64,000 bases of DNA from Streptomyces olindensis (lineage in GTDB: Bacteria; Actinomycetota; Actinomycetes; Streptomycetales; Streptomycetaceae). Position numbers and translations under genes: made by a program. The DNA lies in assembly GCA_000696115.1 (NCBI GenBank), contig JJOH01000024.1, positions 27,103-91,102 on the forward strand. The letters are read 5' to 3'. The notes under the pieces were generated by a model. The model saw only the letters and a list, made by a program, of their open reading frames with translations. It did not search any database and was not told the DNA's origin. Shown one piece after another: positions 1 through 9,539 of the stretch; the stretch's first letter is position 1; each line of letters begins with the position of its first letter.

Positions 1-260
1 GCGCCCAGCACCAGGTCCGCGTTCTCGACCATCTCTTTGGTCAGGCGGCGGGAACCCGTCCCGCAGGGCTGTGCGCCACGGCCGAGGAGGAAGGAGGCAA
101 CAGCAGCCGCCATGGGCGTGCCCTCAACGGCACCGGTTCCCGCGCTGCTCAAGTGGAGCACACGCCGATGCTCGAACAGCCGATGCCTGAGCAGGCACTC
201 GGCAAGCGGAGACCGATAGACGTTGCCAGTGCACACCACGAGTACGCGGAACGGGGGCAC
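1..260 (-). CDS. Low-molecular-weight protein-tyrosine phosphatase, 5' part only (cut by window edge)
   Basis: Reading leftwards from a GTG at 258-260 gives about 86 residues with no stop before the edge. The protein opens with a hydrophobic strand running straight into CTGNVYRSPLAE, the CX5R phosphate-binding loop of low-molecular-weight tyrosine phosphatases. Further on, RRLTKEMVENADLVLG matches the family's conserved helix. The usual second Cys of the loop is Tyr here. A GGAG lies 5 bases before the chosen GTG; a GTG two codons upstream is possible. The catalytic Asp and C-terminus lie outside the window. By family knowledge such enzymes dephosphorylate tyrosine autokinases of polysaccharide export, and one is encoded at 25505-26959. 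The family call is firm; its substrate is inferred from context. Confidence 0.85.
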   Translation of the reverse strand, partial: MPPFRVLVVCTGNVYRSPLAECLLRHRLFEHRRVLHLSSAGTGAVEGTPMAAAVASFLLGRGAQPCGTGSRRLTKEMVENADLVLG

Positions 261-841
261 ACACACTCCAGGGGGTCACAGGGCGGAACTTCAAAGCCTT
301 TCGTCCGCAGCAGCGGTTGGTGCCCTGGGCATCGGAGAACTCAACACCATCGCGACGAAGCCGCCCAGCGAACCGCTGTCGAGAACATCGACGCAGGATA
401 ACCAATCGGAATGTGCACGTGGGCAGCGTCACCCCTCGTGTCGGGTCAGGGGGCTTCTGATGGATCTCTGCGGCGTCGCGACGCACGGCACGCCGAGAGC
501 ACGCACCGAACGCCGCTCCTTCTTCCACGGAGACCCATGAGATGCCCCCTGAAAGATCGAGGTCAGCGTCTCCACTGGTCTATGCGTGAATTCGGTGGTC
601 AGGAGACCGACAGCGATCCGGCGATCGCCCTACGCCATACAGTGCCTTATCTCCCGGACATGCTCAACAAGCACTATTCGGCGCTGCCCATGGACGTACC
701 GTCCTCAGGTGGCCTTCACGCTCACAGCAGCCTCCGCGGTTCTGCCCGTGATCGCAGTTGTATGCGCATCCTGCTCACCTCCAGCCGTATTCGTCCGAGG
801 CTCCGACCTGATCTCACCGCACCGCCGACGGAGACGGCACC
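261..841. other. Divergent intergenic region without a supported gene
   Basis: This stretch of about 580 bases separates the leftward phosphatase from the rightward DUF4012 gene. Several short open frames cross it, but none has a good ribosome binding site together with recognisable protein. One short frame has a hydrophobic run around 715-770, which could be chance. It presumably holds both promoters, though I could not identify -35/-10 boxes with confidence. Confidence 0.4.
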
Positions 842-2803
842 GTGAAAGGGGTCGTCAGCGCGAAGAATTCACTGGAAAAGGATGGTGACGTCCGCCCCAT
901 GGCTGAAGAATCACGGATCACTGATTCATTCCTGCGCTGGCGACGGCGCCTCAGGCTCCCCGGAAGTACAGGGCGGTCCGTACTCGCCGCATCGACGCGC
1001 CGCTTCCCGAGGCTCCGGATCCGGCGAATCCTGTGGGCCGCCGCCCTCCTGTGCCTCGCCGGGGTGGCTTGGATTGTGGGTACCAGCCTGCTTGTTCGGG
1101 CGGAGCTCATGGCTGCCCAGCGGTCGCTGGAGACGCTTCGGTCTTCAGCCATGGGTGTCGCGGGGCACACGGTTCCGGTCGCGGGGACCGCGGGCCCGGA
1201 GGCAGGGACCCCAGACCCGGAAGCCGCGATGCGCTCCGCGGCGGCGCACGCGGCCCGGGCGCATCGCATCACCAGCGGACCGGCCTGGTATCTCCTCACG
1301 CACACCCCGTACTTCGGTCGGCCCGCAGAAACCATCCGCGGCATCACGAAGGCCACCGACCGGTTGACTCACGATGTACTTCCGCCGGTCGTGAACATCG
1401 CTTCCGATGTCGCGCGTGGCTCCCGGGGCGGAGGCTTCGCAGCCCTGCTCCCCGCCTTGGGCGGCCAGGCTCCGGCTCTGGAGCGGGCGGCGAGTATCGC
1501 CACAGAGACGCGCGCGGAGGTCCGGCAACTGCCCGGCAGCCCCTGGCCCCACGCGGTCGGTCACGCGCACACGCGACTCGTCCGGCTGCTCGACCGGATC
1601 GTGCCCGCCACGGCGGATGCCGCAGTGGCCGCGCGGGTACTGCCACCGGTGCTGGGACAGCACAACCCGCGGCGGTACTTCGTCGTGGTGCAGAACACAG
1701 CGGAAGCTCGTGGCACCGGCGGCATGCCAGGGGCCTTCGCCGTGATCACCGCCGACCGGGGACAACTGGGCTTCGAGGCCCTCGGCAACGACGACGCGGT
1801 GACGGGCTCGAACCCCGAGGTCGATCTGGGAGCCGAGTTCACCGCCCGCTACGGCCGGGCCCAGCCCACCCGGTACTGGGCCAACTCCAACCTCAGCCCG
1901 CACTTCCCGCACGCCGCCCGTATCTGGTCGGCAACCTGGCACCAGCGCAGCGGCCGGCAGGTGGACGGGGTCGTAGGCCTGGACCCCACCGTTCTGTCCC
2001 GACTGCTCCGCGTGACAGGTGCGCGACGGCTGGCCGACGGCACGCAGCTCACCGCCGACAATGTGCTGGACCTCGCGGAGCGCACCGGTTACGCGCGCTA
2101 CCCCGACGACGCGCAGCGCAAGGCGTTCCTCCTGGATGTGGCGCGCACGGCGAGCGGCAGCCTGGTGAATGCCCTCCAGGACCCGCGGCGGCTCGCCGGG
2201 CTGGTCAGGGCCGTTTATGGCGACGCCGCCGAGGGACGGCTGAAGATGTGGAGTGCCCGGGAGAACGAGCAGCGTCTTCTGGCCACCCGTCCCTGGGGCG
2301 GCACCTTTCCCGAGGATCCCGGTCCCTTCGCCGGACTCGTCGTCAACAACGCCGCCGGCGGGAAGCTCGACTACTACCTCGAGCGCGAGCTGAGCTGGAA
2401 CCCGGGCCCCTGTACCTCTCGTGGCCGGCTCGTCAGCGCACGGATCACGCTCAGGAACATGGCTCCGACGTCGGGACTTCCCGCGTATGTCACCCAGCGG
2501 GGTGACAAGCCGCCGTACAGGACCCGGCCGGGCGACAACCGGCTGCTGGTCTCCTACTACGCCAGCGTCGGCGCACACCTCACCGGCGCGTCCCTCGACG
2601 GCCGGCCCGCCATGCTGCAAAGTGGCGTGGAGCGGCGGCACCCGGTCTACACGCTGGATGTGGAACTGCCCGCGCAAGGCACCCGGACCCTCACGCTCGA
2701 CCTGGTCGAGCCGATCAGCGACCGCGAACCCGTACTGTGGCGCCAGCCGCTGGTCACACCGCTGCGGGCGCATGTGGGGCCCTACCCGGCGTGCGGCGAC
2801 TGA
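842..2803 (+). CDS. DUF4012 domain membrane protein of the polysaccharide locus
   Basis: A protein of 653 residues. An Arg-rich cytoplasmic N-terminus precedes one membrane helix (about residues 60-82), followed by a long extracellular region. The segment VVVQNTAEARGTGG and the following strand-rich stretch around residues 270-330 match DUF4012, a family common in actinobacterial polysaccharide clusters and without a known reaction. The GTG start at 842 has GGAG 8 bases upstream. An ATG 19 codons later (899) has weaker spacing. It stands alone, 40 bases before a convergent glycosyltransferase. A role in assembly or attachment of the polymer outside the membrane is inference from topology and neighbours only. 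Confidence 0.8.
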   Translation: MKGVVSAKNSLEKDGDVRPMAEESRITDSFLRWRRRLRLPGSTGRSVLAASTRRFPRLRIRRILWAAALLCLAGVAWIVGTSLLVRAELMAAQRSLETLRSSAMGVAGHTVPVAGTAGPEAGTPDPEAAMRSAAAHAARAHRITSGPAWYLLTHTPYFGRPAETIRGITKATDRLTHDVLPPVVNIASDVARGSRGGGFAALLPALGGQAPALERAASIATETRAEVRQLPGSPWPHAVGHAHTRLVRLLDRIVPATADAAVAARVLPPVLGQHNPRRYFVVVQNTAEARGTGGMPGAFAVITADRGQLGFEALGNDDAVTGSNPEVDLGAEFTARYGRAQPTRYWANSNLSPHFPHAARIWSATWHQRSGRQVDGVVGLDPTVLSRLLRVTGARRLADGTQLTADNVLDLAERTGYARYPDDAQRKAFLLDVARTASGSLVNALQDPRRLAGLVRAVYGDAAEGRLKMWSARENEQRLLATRPWGGTFPEDPGPFAGLVVNNAAGGKLDYYLERELSWNPGPCTSRGRLVSARITLRNMAPTSGLPAYVTQRGDKPPYRTRPGDNRLLVSYYASVGAHLTGASLDGRPAMLQSGVERRHPVYTLDVELPAQGTRTLTLDLVEPISDREPVLWRQPLVTPLRAHVGPYPACGD

Positions 2804-2843
2804 CGGCGGCACACCAGCGGGCCAGGGACGAAACCAGAAGGGA

Positions 2844-3989
2844 TCAGCCGGCCTGCGCCGCTCTTCCGGCCAGCGCTGCCCGCCGCCTGCGAGCCCCGTC
2901 CGCCAAGGCCGCGTAGACGTCGTCGAACCACGCGGCGGTGGCGGCCACGTCCACCGAAGGTGTGCCGGCCAGCGCTCCGGTGGAGAGCGCCGCGTGCACC
3001 TCGGGGCGCATGGCGCGCAGGATGGCCTCGGCCAGCCGTTGCGGGTATCCGGGCTCGACGAGGATGCCGTTGCCACCGTCGTGGACCAGGTCGGGGATGC
3101 CTCCGACCGCCGGGGCCACCACGGGCACGCCGGACGCGATGGCCTCCATGACGACCACGGGCATCGCCTCGTGATGCGACGACAGCACCAGGGCGTCGGC
3201 CGCCGCCACCAGCCGGCCGGCTTGCCGCACCCGTCCCAGGTAGCGCACCCGGTCGCCCAGCCCACGTCGGTCGATGTCCGCGAGCACCTGTTCTCGCAGT
3301 GGCCCGTCCCCGGCGAGGACGAACAGCGCGTCAGGACGCCGGCTCAGCACCACTTCGGCCGCGTCGAGCATCATCGGATGGTTCTTCACCGCGCGGAAGT
3401 TCGCGACGAACGCGAGGACGAAGGCGTCGCCCGGGATCCCGAACTCGGCTCGTAGCTGGTCCGCCTGCCGGGCCCAGCCACGCTGGACGGCGACGTCCAC
3501 GCCGTGAATGCGAGTGCGGACCGCACGGGCGCCCCGCACGGTCCTGGAAGCGGCCACCTGCGGTGAGACGGCCACTGTCAGGTCGTCCAGACGGCGGGTC
3601 GTCCGGTTGACCAGTCCGGTCAGCGGGTGACACGACACACAATGCACCGTCGAGACCAGCGCCGGCCGCGGGCGCCTCAGGTGCAGGACCGGGCGCAGCA
3701 CCGCAGCGAGCAACGGTGAGTGCACATTGACCACATCGGGGGCCAGCCGCCGCACCACGCCCACCATCCTGAGGTAGCGCCGCCACCGTGGAGAGGACCG
3801 AAGGTCGACGACCGTCACACCGCAGTCCCGGAGCGCGTTCACCAGTTCGTCCGTCGCCGCCCGCAGGAAGACCACGGTGTAGTCGCGGCCAGTGCGCGGT
3901 GCCTGGCGCAGGCGGTTCACGAGGAGAACCTCGGCACCGCCCACGTCCAGGGTCTTGATCACTTCGCAGATACGGGTCGTCTTCCCCAC
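2844..3989 (-). CDS. GT4-family glycosyltransferase
   Basis: A protein of 381 residues with the two Rossmann-like halves of the GT-B fold. The N-terminal half carries the acceptor-side glycine motif (DVGGAE). The C-terminal half contains LAGDGPLREQ and the EX7E donor motif (EAMPVVVME), followed by a VGGIPDLV loop typical of GT4 retaining enzymes. It should transfer a sugar from a nucleotide donor onto the growing lipid-linked repeat unit at the cytoplasmic membrane face. It is last in a leftward run after the epimerase (5225-6313) and the lipid-carrier transferase, 39 bases downstream of the latter. Donor and acceptor sugars cannot be read from sequence. Confidence 0.9.
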   Translation of the reverse strand: MGKTTRICEVIKTLDVGGAEVLLVNRLRQAPRTGRDYTVVFLRAATDELVNALRDCGVTVVDLRSSPRWRRYLRMVGVVRRLAPDVVNVHSPLLAAVLRPVLHLRRPRPALVSTVHCVSCHPLTGLVNRTTRRLDDLTVAVSPQVAASRTVRGARAVRTRIHGVDVAVQRGWARQADQLRAEFGIPGDAFVLAFVANFRAVKNHPMMLDAAEVVLSRRPDALFVLAGDGPLREQVLADIDRRGLGDRVRYLGRVRQAGRLVAAADALVLSSHHEAMPVVVMEAIASGVPVVAPAVGGIPDLVHDGGNGILVEPGYPQRLAEAILRAMRPEVHAALSTGALAGTPSVDVAATAAWFDDVYAALADGARRRRAALAGRAAQAG

Positions 3990-4028
3990 ACCGCCCTCCC
4001 AGGTCGAGCGAACTTGTGTGATCGCCCG

Positions 4029-5237
4029 TCAGCCTCGGCTCGAGTCCGGTGCCGACGGGCCGCTGGCCGCGGGGAACATCGCGCTGGTCTTGCCGACTTC
4101 CCGACTGTGCGGTACGTCTGCCGGCCGAGCCGGCTGGACGCGACGCCCGAGCGTTCCGCTGCGCCTCAGCGTCTTGGCAGAACGCGCCATGCGTCCCGGA
4201 GCACCGGCCCGGGCTTCGGCGCGCGCGGGAAGGCCTGCCACGGAGGGGACTCCGAGCAGCAGCCGGACCGCTGCGGCGCCCACCAGGACGGCCGCGACAA
4301 GCGCGACCCCCGGAGCGACCGCCCCGTGCGTCACGAGCGCTCCGCACAGGCAGCCGAGCGCCGCGACGACGCAGAGGACACGTACGACCTGCTGGACCGT
4401 CATCCCCATCCGGCGCAGCCGGTGGGTCATGTGATCCGTGCCGCCCTGCAGCAGCGGCCTCGACTCGCGGTAGCGGGACGTCATCACCAGGGTGGTGTCC
4501 ACCGTCGGGATCAGCGTGGCCAGCAGAAGGGCGACGGGACCGGCCAGGCCGTCGGCTCCCCGGTGGAGCACCAGCACCGCCGAGGACAGCGTGAAGCCGA
4601 GGAAGAGCGACCCCGCGTCCCCGAGGAAGATGCGTGCCGGGTGCCGGTTGTGAAAGAGGAAACCGAGGCAGGCTCCGGCCAGGGCCGCCACCACTACACC
4701 CGGGCCGTCGGACGCGACGGTGAGGCATACCAGCCCGCCGATGACGGCACACAGCGACGAAGCCACGCCGTCCATGTTGTCCAGCAGGTTGAATGCGTTC
4801 GTCATGAAGACGATCCACAGGACGGCGAGCACCGCGTCGATCGCGCTGCCGAAGAGCGTCGGATGCCCCCCTGCCAGGACCACCGTCGCGGCAGCCGATG
4901 TCTCGACGCACAGCCGGATGCCCGGGCCGAGCTGGCGCAGATCGTCGATGAGCCCGAGGGCACACACGATCGTCCCGCAACCGAGCAGCACCGCGAGAGC
5001 CGGGTCGAGGACACTGCGGGCGAGCGCGGCGGCCGTACCCGCGGTAAGGGTGGCGACCGCGACCGCGACACCGCCCAGATAGGGCGTCGGCCGGGTGTGC
5101 GCCTTGCGGGCGTTGGGCCGGTCGGTGATCCCATGGAGCACGGCGAAGCGCCGCAAGGGCTCCGTCAGCACGAGTGCGAGCAGCAGCGCCGCAGCACCTG
5201 CTCCCGCCATCCAGAGCGCCGAACTCACGCCGGCCAT
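4029..5237 (-). CDS. WecA/MraY-like undecaprenyl-phosphate sugar-1-phosphate transferase
   Basis: A multi-membrane-helix protein of about 402 residues from the chosen ATG at 5235-5237. Family signatures are present in order: DRPNARKAHTRPTPYLGG near the N-terminus, the Asp pair IDDLRQLG, NAFNLLDNMDG (catalytic Mg-binding loop), FLGDAGSLFLG, and the cytoplasmic TDHMTHRL loop. These place it in the polyprenyl-phosphate N-acetylhexosamine-1-phosphate transferase family, which starts repeat-unit synthesis on undecaprenyl phosphate. An upstream in-frame start would add a low-complexity N-terminus lying inside the preceding gene, so I prefer the start that overlaps the epimerase end by 13 bases. It is the probable initiating transferase of this locus. 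WecA versus TagO-type substrate is not resolvable. Confidence 0.88.
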   Translation of the reverse strand: MAGVSSALWMAGAGAAALLLALVLTEPLRRFAVLHGITDRPNARKAHTRPTPYLGGVAVAVATLTAGTAAALARSVLDPALAVLLGCGTIVCALGLIDDLRQLGPGIRLCVETSAAATVVLAGGHPTLFGSAIDAVLAVLWIVFMTNAFNLLDNMDGVASSLCAVIGGLVCLTVASDGPGVVVAALAGACLGFLFHNRHPARIFLGDAGSLFLGFTLSSAVLVLHRGADGLAGPVALLLATLIPTVDTTLVMTSRYRESRPLLQGGTDHMTHRLRRMGMTVQQVVRVLCVVAALGCLCGALVTHGAVAPGVALVAAVLVGAAAVRLLLGVPSVAGLPARAEARAGAPGRMARSAKTLRRSGTLGRRVQPARPADVPHSREVGKTSAMFPAASGPSAPDSSRG

Positions 5238-6313
5238 GGTGCTGCGAGGGCGGTCTCGGAAACGGGTGTGCCGGCCGGCGGGACACGCTGTCCCGAGTGC
5301 TCCAACGCCGCCGGTACGGTCGCCGGCGGCCGCCCGTGCCATTCGGCACGGGCGTCCGCGATCGCGTCCGAGAGGATGTCGGAGAGCGTACGCCGAGGCC
5401 GCCAGCCGGTCAGGGCGCGAAGCTTCGTGGTGTCCGGGACCCGGCGTTCCATGTCCTCGAAGCCCGGTCCGTACGCGTCGTCGTACGACAGATGCTCCAC
5501 CAGGGAGACACTCTTGGCCTGGGTGATGATCCGGTCGGCGAGCTCCCGGATGCTGATCTCGTCGTCCGCGCCGATGTTGAAGATTTGTCCTTCCGCGTCC
5601 GGGCGTTCCAGCAGGAGCAGCAAGGCCGCGACGGCGTCGGCGACATGCAGGAAGCAGCGTCTTTGACGGCCGCTCGCATGGATCGTGAGGGGCTCCCCCC
5701 GCACCGCCTGCCGGGCGAAGCGTGGGATGACCATCCCGTACGCCGGACTCTGGCGGGGCCCCACGGTGTTGAAGAACCGGACCACGGTCGACCGCAGCCC
5801 CCGCTCACGGTGGTAGAGGCAGGCCATGATCTCGTCCACCGCCTTGGCCGTGCTGTACGACCAGCGGGCCACGGAAGGGCTGCCCAGGATGCGGTCGGAG
5901 GTCTCGGTCAGCCGTCCGGAGGAGTTCTTTCCGTAGATTTCCGACGTGCTGGCGATCAGGATCCTGCGTTCATGCCGATGCGCGGACTCGATGACTGTTT
6001 CAGTGCCCTTCGTGTTCGTGATGAAGGATGTCAACGGCTGTTCGACAATGAGCTTTACCCCTACGGCGGCAGCCAGATGAATGACGGTCTCGCACTCCTG
6101 CACCAGCCTGTCGACGAGCGGTGCGTCCAGAACGGAGCCGCGCACAAAGCGGAAAAGCGGATTCGCCTCCGCCCGGGCGATGTTTCCCGGTTGCCCGGTG
6201 GAAAGGTCATCGAGAACCACCACGCGGTGCCCCTCGGCGAGCAGTGCGTCGACGAGATGGGAGCCGATGAAGCCAGCCCCGCCAGTAACCAGGTATTTCG
6301 AACAATGTTCCAT
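5225..6313 (-). CDS. NAD-dependent epimerase/dehydratase (extended SDR)
   Basis: A protein of 362 residues. It opens with VTGGAGFIGSHLVDAL (NAD-binding GxxGxxG), then DDLSTG, HLAAAVG, STSEIYG and the catalytic YSTAK (YxxxK), with VRFFNTVGPRQ and FLHVADAV typical of UDP-sugar epimerases and UDP-glucuronate decarboxylases. Its role should be making or interconverting a nucleotide sugar donor. Because the UDP-sugar dehydrogenase lies divergently next door, UDP-glucuronate or its derivatives are possible substrates, but this is inference. The ATG at 6313 opens directly after the divergent promoter region. It is first in a three-gene leftward run. Confidence 0.88.
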   Translation of the reverse strand: MEHCSKYLVTGGAGFIGSHLVDALLAEGHRVVVLDDLSTGQPGNIARAEANPLFRFVRGSVLDAPLVDRLVQECETVIHLAAAVGVKLIVEQPLTSFITNTKGTETVIESAHRHERRILIASTSEIYGKNSSGRLTETSDRILGSPSVARWSYSTAKAVDEIMACLYHRERGLRSTVVRFFNTVGPRQSPAYGMVIPRFARQAVRGEPLTIHASGRQRRCFLHVADAVAALLLLLERPDAEGQIFNIGADDEISIRELADRIITQAKSVSLVEHLSYDDAYGPGFEDMERRVPDTTKLRALTGWRPRRTLSDILSDAIADARAEWHGRPPATVPAALEHSGQRVPPAGTPVSETALAAPWPA

Positions 6314-6572
6314 GCGCCGTCACTCCGGTTCGGATGGTGGGTCTCGGTCCCCTGGCAGAGCTCGGTCGCATCACCGAGCCAACGTTCACCTATGCGATCG
6401 GCAGCCGTAATTGAAACATCGTCACGCCATGTTGACGCCCTTCGACGCGTCTTGTCGTTACGGAATTAGAGTGATGCGAGCCAGACATGCACAGCAGATG
6501 CCGATCGAAGCGGCCGTATGTGTATCAAATTGGCTTGACATAATGGCGGTTGCAAAAAAATCGGAGTGATGA

Positions 6573-7853
6573 GTGCGTCAGAGCAGCCGTACGAGCGGAA
6601 GCAAGCTGGTCGTTGTCGGCCTGGGGTACGTGGGTCTGCCACTGGCCATGCGGGCCGTCGAAGCCGGCTTTTCCGTCATCGGCGTGGACACCGATGAGTT
6701 GCGTGTCAAGCGCCTGGGCGCCTGCGACTCATACATCGAGGGCGTCGACAGCGCGAGCCTTGCGGCAGCGGCGGACAGCGGCCTCTTCCACGCCACCACC
6801 GACTACAAGACGATCGACAGTGTCGACGTCTGTGTTATCACCGTGCCGACCCCGCTGCGCGAGGGCGTACCCGATCTGGGCTTCGTGGAGTGCGCCGGTC
6901 GAAGCATCGCCCCCCACCTCGGCCCCGGCTCCACCGTGATCCTGGAGTCCACCACGTATCCGGGGACGACCGAGTGCCTGCTGCGGCCGCTGCTGGAGGC
7001 GGGCAGCGGGCTGGAGGCCGGTCGGGACTTCCACCTCGGTTACTCCCCGGAGCGCATCGACCCCGGGAACCCCGACTGGCACCTGGAGAACACGCCCAAG
7101 GTGATCTCGGGGATCGACGAGGCATCGCTCGGCAGCATCGAGCGTTTCTATGCCTCCATCGTGGAGCGCACCGTGCCCGTGAGCTCGTGCCGCACCGCCG
7201 AACTGACCAAGCTGCTGGAGAACACCTTCCGGCACGTCAACATCGCGTTGGTCAACGAGATGGCCATGATCTCGAGGCAGTTGGGGGCGGACATCTGGGA
7301 GGCGGTCGAGGCCGCGAGTACCAAGCCGTTCGGTTTCATGCCGTTCAGTCCCGGGCCGGGTGTGGGCGGACACTGCCTGCCGGTGGACCCCTCCTATCTG
7401 TCGTGGCAGGTCAAGAGACTGCTGAGGCAGGACGTCCGGTTCGTCACCCTGGCCAACGAGATCAACGACCACATGCCCGACCACGTCGTCCGGCGGATCA
7501 CACACGGGCTGAACAAGCGCGGCAAGTCGGTCAATGGCTCCCGCGTGCTGCAACTCGGCCTGTCCTACAAGAAGAACACCGGCGACATCCGAGAGTCGCC
7601 CGCCCTCGTCATCGCCCGGTCGCTGCTCGCTCTCGGCGCCCACCTGGTCGTGGCGGAGCCGCACACCGACTCGTATCTCGTTCCCCCGGACATCACCCGG
7701 GTGGAGCTCACCGAGGCGGAGATCCGGACCGCCGACGTGGTCCTGGTGACGACCGACCACGACGCCTTCGACTATGCACTCGTCGAACGGGCCGGGGCGT
7801 ACGTTTTCGACACGCGTAACCGCTGCCGGGGCGAGCGTGTCGAGATTCTCTGA
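6573..7853 (+). CDS. UDP-glucose/UDP-N-acetylhexosamine 6-dehydrogenase family
   Basis: A protein of 426 residues with the three-domain layout of nucleotide-sugar dehydrogenases. The N-terminal NAD-binding motif is VVGLGYVGLPLA, followed by TVPTPLREG and STTYPGTTE. The central ENTFRHVNIALVNE helix carries substrate-binding residues. The catalytic Cys, near residue 268, lies in GVGGHCLPVDP. A C-terminal Rossmann half starts at QLGLSYKKNTGDIRESP. It oxidises the C6 alcohol of a UDP-sugar to the uronic acid in two NAD-dependent steps. The central region resembles N-acetylhexosamine dehydrogenases (WecC/WbpA type) more than UDP-glucose ones, but that is a judgement. GTG start with GGAG 6 bases upstream. 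Confidence 0.9.
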   Translation: MRQSSRTSGSKLVVVGLGYVGLPLAMRAVEAGFSVIGVDTDELRVKRLGACDSYIEGVDSASLAAAADSGLFHATTDYKTIDSVDVCVITVPTPLREGVPDLGFVECAGRSIAPHLGPGSTVILESTTYPGTTECLLRPLLEAGSGLEAGRDFHLGYSPERIDPGNPDWHLENTPKVISGIDEASLGSIERFYASIVERTVPVSSCRTAELTKLLENTFRHVNIALVNEMAMISRQLGADIWEAVEAASTKPFGFMPFSPGPGVGGHCLPVDPSYLSWQVKRLLRQDVRFVTLANEINDHMPDHVVRRITHGLNKRGKSVNGSRVLQLGLSYKKNTGDIRESPALVIARSLLALGAHLVVAEPHTDSYLVPPDITRVELTEAEIRTADVVLVTTDHDAFDYALVERAGAYVFDTRNRCRGERVEIL

Positions 7854-7897
7854 CCGCGTACGGGCTGCCAGGAGGTGCAGCGGCAGGTGAAGGGGCT

Positions 7898-9307
7898 TTG
7901 ACGCACGGGCGCCACTGCGGGGCCAACCACCAGACGCGCGCGAGGTGCTGGGCAGGGCTCCACCGCTGGAAACGGCACCTGCGGACGTTCGGCTCACTCA
8001 CCGCGGCCAGCCAGGTCGAGGCGGCGGTGTCGTTCGCCACCACAGCCGTGCTGGTCCGGCAGGTCGGCAGCACGGGGGCGGGAGAGGTGCTTTTGGTCCA
8101 GGCCATGGCATCGATCTGGTTCCTGCTGTGGGATCCACGCTTCGAAGACGCCCAGCAGCGGTTCGTCCCCATGGAACAGCGTCACGGCTCCGGCCGCGGA
8201 ACCCGACTGTACCGCCGGCTTCTCCGGCTGGACCTTGCGGCGGGACTGATTGCAACGGTCGTGGGTGTGGTTGCGGCGTTGGCTGCCGCAGCCATCGGAT
8301 GGATCTCCGCCGAAAGGCTCACGCTCCTCGTGCCGGCCCTGCTGGCAGCGGGAGCGGTCACGCCCATGGGGAGCGCCTCGGTCGGCTTCGCGATCGCCGA
8401 CCAACTCTCGCGGCTCGGAGTGGTTCGTCTGGTGCTCGCCGTCTTCGGATGCCTGGCGACGCTGTCGGCGTTGGTGGCGGCCGGCGTCGTCGGCTACCTG
8501 GTGGCGACCGCGATCAGCGGTCTGGTTTCCACGGTGGTCTTCACGCTGCTCGCCTGGCGGCAGGTGTACCGGGCGTGTGGCCCGCCCTGCGACGGCGCCG
8601 TCCCCACGCCACCGGGAATGGTTCCCTTCCTGGTGAAGAGTTCGGCGACCCAATCCGTCGCCCTGGCCGCGGACAGCGGCGCCTCCCTGCTGGCCGGTCT
8701 GCTCGGAGGTCCCGCCCTCGTCACGTACCTGAAAATCGCCGGAGCCCCGGGCCGTCTCTTCGGGAGCTTCGTCAACCCGGTGGCGGCACAGCTTCACCCG
8801 CGCCTGGCACGGGCCGCAGCCGATGGGTGCCATGCGACGGTGATGCGTGACATCCTCCGGTCGAGCGCCCTCATTGGAAGCACCGCACTGGTCGCCGTGG
8901 TGATCGCGGCTCCCCTCCTCAGCCTGCTCCTCGGCCTGGTCTACGGCTCCGAATACACGGTGCTGTCAACGGCGGCGGCGGTGATGCTGGCCGGGGCCGC
9001 GCTGCGTGGCACCGTGGTCTGGTCCAAGGTGCTGCCCTCGGCTCTTGGGTTCCCAGGCGTCAGGCTGGTCTTTCTCACCGCCGAGGCCCTCTGTCAGCTC
9101 GGGCTGCTGGTCGGCGTCATCCAGGTCTGCGCGGTTGCGATGTGCAGCATGCTGGCCTTCGCATGGGGTTCGCTGGTCCTGCTGTCACTGAGCGCGGTCG
9201 GCTGGTTCCTCGTCCTGTGGTTTCTCCTCCGGGCGATGGCCACTCCCGGCGCCGCCCCGGGTGTTGCCGCTGTTCGGCTGGTACCCGATGCTGACCCGAA
9301 CGCCTGA
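7898..9307 (+). CDS. Wzx-like polysaccharide flippase
   Basis: A strongly hydrophobic protein of 469 residues with about 12 predicted membrane helices and short charged loops, as in the MOP/MATE-type polysaccharide transporters. It should flip the undecaprenyl-diphosphate-linked repeat unit to the outer membrane face. It follows the dehydrogenase by 44 bases in the same direction, so the two may be co-transcribed. The chosen TTG start has a purine-rich AAGGGG immediately upstream. Spacing is tight, so the start is uncertain by several codons. Sequence motifs in this family are weak; the call rests on topology and location. Confidence 0.75.
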   Translation: MTHGRHCGANHQTRARCWAGLHRWKRHLRTFGSLTAASQVEAAVSFATTAVLVRQVGSTGAGEVLLVQAMASIWFLLWDPRFEDAQQRFVPMEQRHGSGRGTRLYRRLLRLDLAAGLIATVVGVVAALAAAAIGWISAERLTLLVPALLAAGAVTPMGSASVGFAIADQLSRLGVVRLVLAVFGCLATLSALVAAGVVGYLVATAISGLVSTVVFTLLAWRQVYRACGPPCDGAVPTPPGMVPFLVKSSATQSVALAADSGASLLAGLLGGPALVTYLKIAGAPGRLFGSFVNPVAAQLHPRLARAAADGCHATVMRDILRSSALIGSTALVAVVIAAPLLSLLLGLVYGSEYTVLSTAAAVMLAGAALRGTVVWSKVLPSALGFPGVRLVFLTAEALCQLGLLVGVIQVCAVAMCSMLAFAWGSLVLLSLSAVGWFLVLWFLLRAMATPGAAPGVAAVRLVPDADPNA

Positions 9308-9539
9308 GGGGGACACAGCGTCGGTCCGAGGCCGCCGAACCAGCACATCCAGGTCGGAAGGGACGTCGTCGGGGTTCGATGCCGTCGAGAGAACCTTGCT
9401 CGGGTACGCCCTCGTGTCCCGCGAAGGCGACCCGGTCGGCTCAGCGACGTGCCCACCGATGCCGGGAGGAGCAGCCGCCGGCGGTCAGCGGACCGACTTC
9501 CGGTGCCGGGACGATGCCTGCGCTCCGTACGGGGACTCC

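Noticed and set aside
1145..3265. Long - strand frame across the DUF4012 gene
   Set aside because: Out-of-phase shadow of the DUF4012 gene and of the glycosyltransferase; composition not protein-like.
6534..6562. TTGACA followed by an A-run before the UDP-sugar dehydrogenase, considered as promoter
   Set aside because: The -10 candidate would overlap the ribosome site and place the transcript start at the gene; possible only for a near-leaderless mRNA, so not called.
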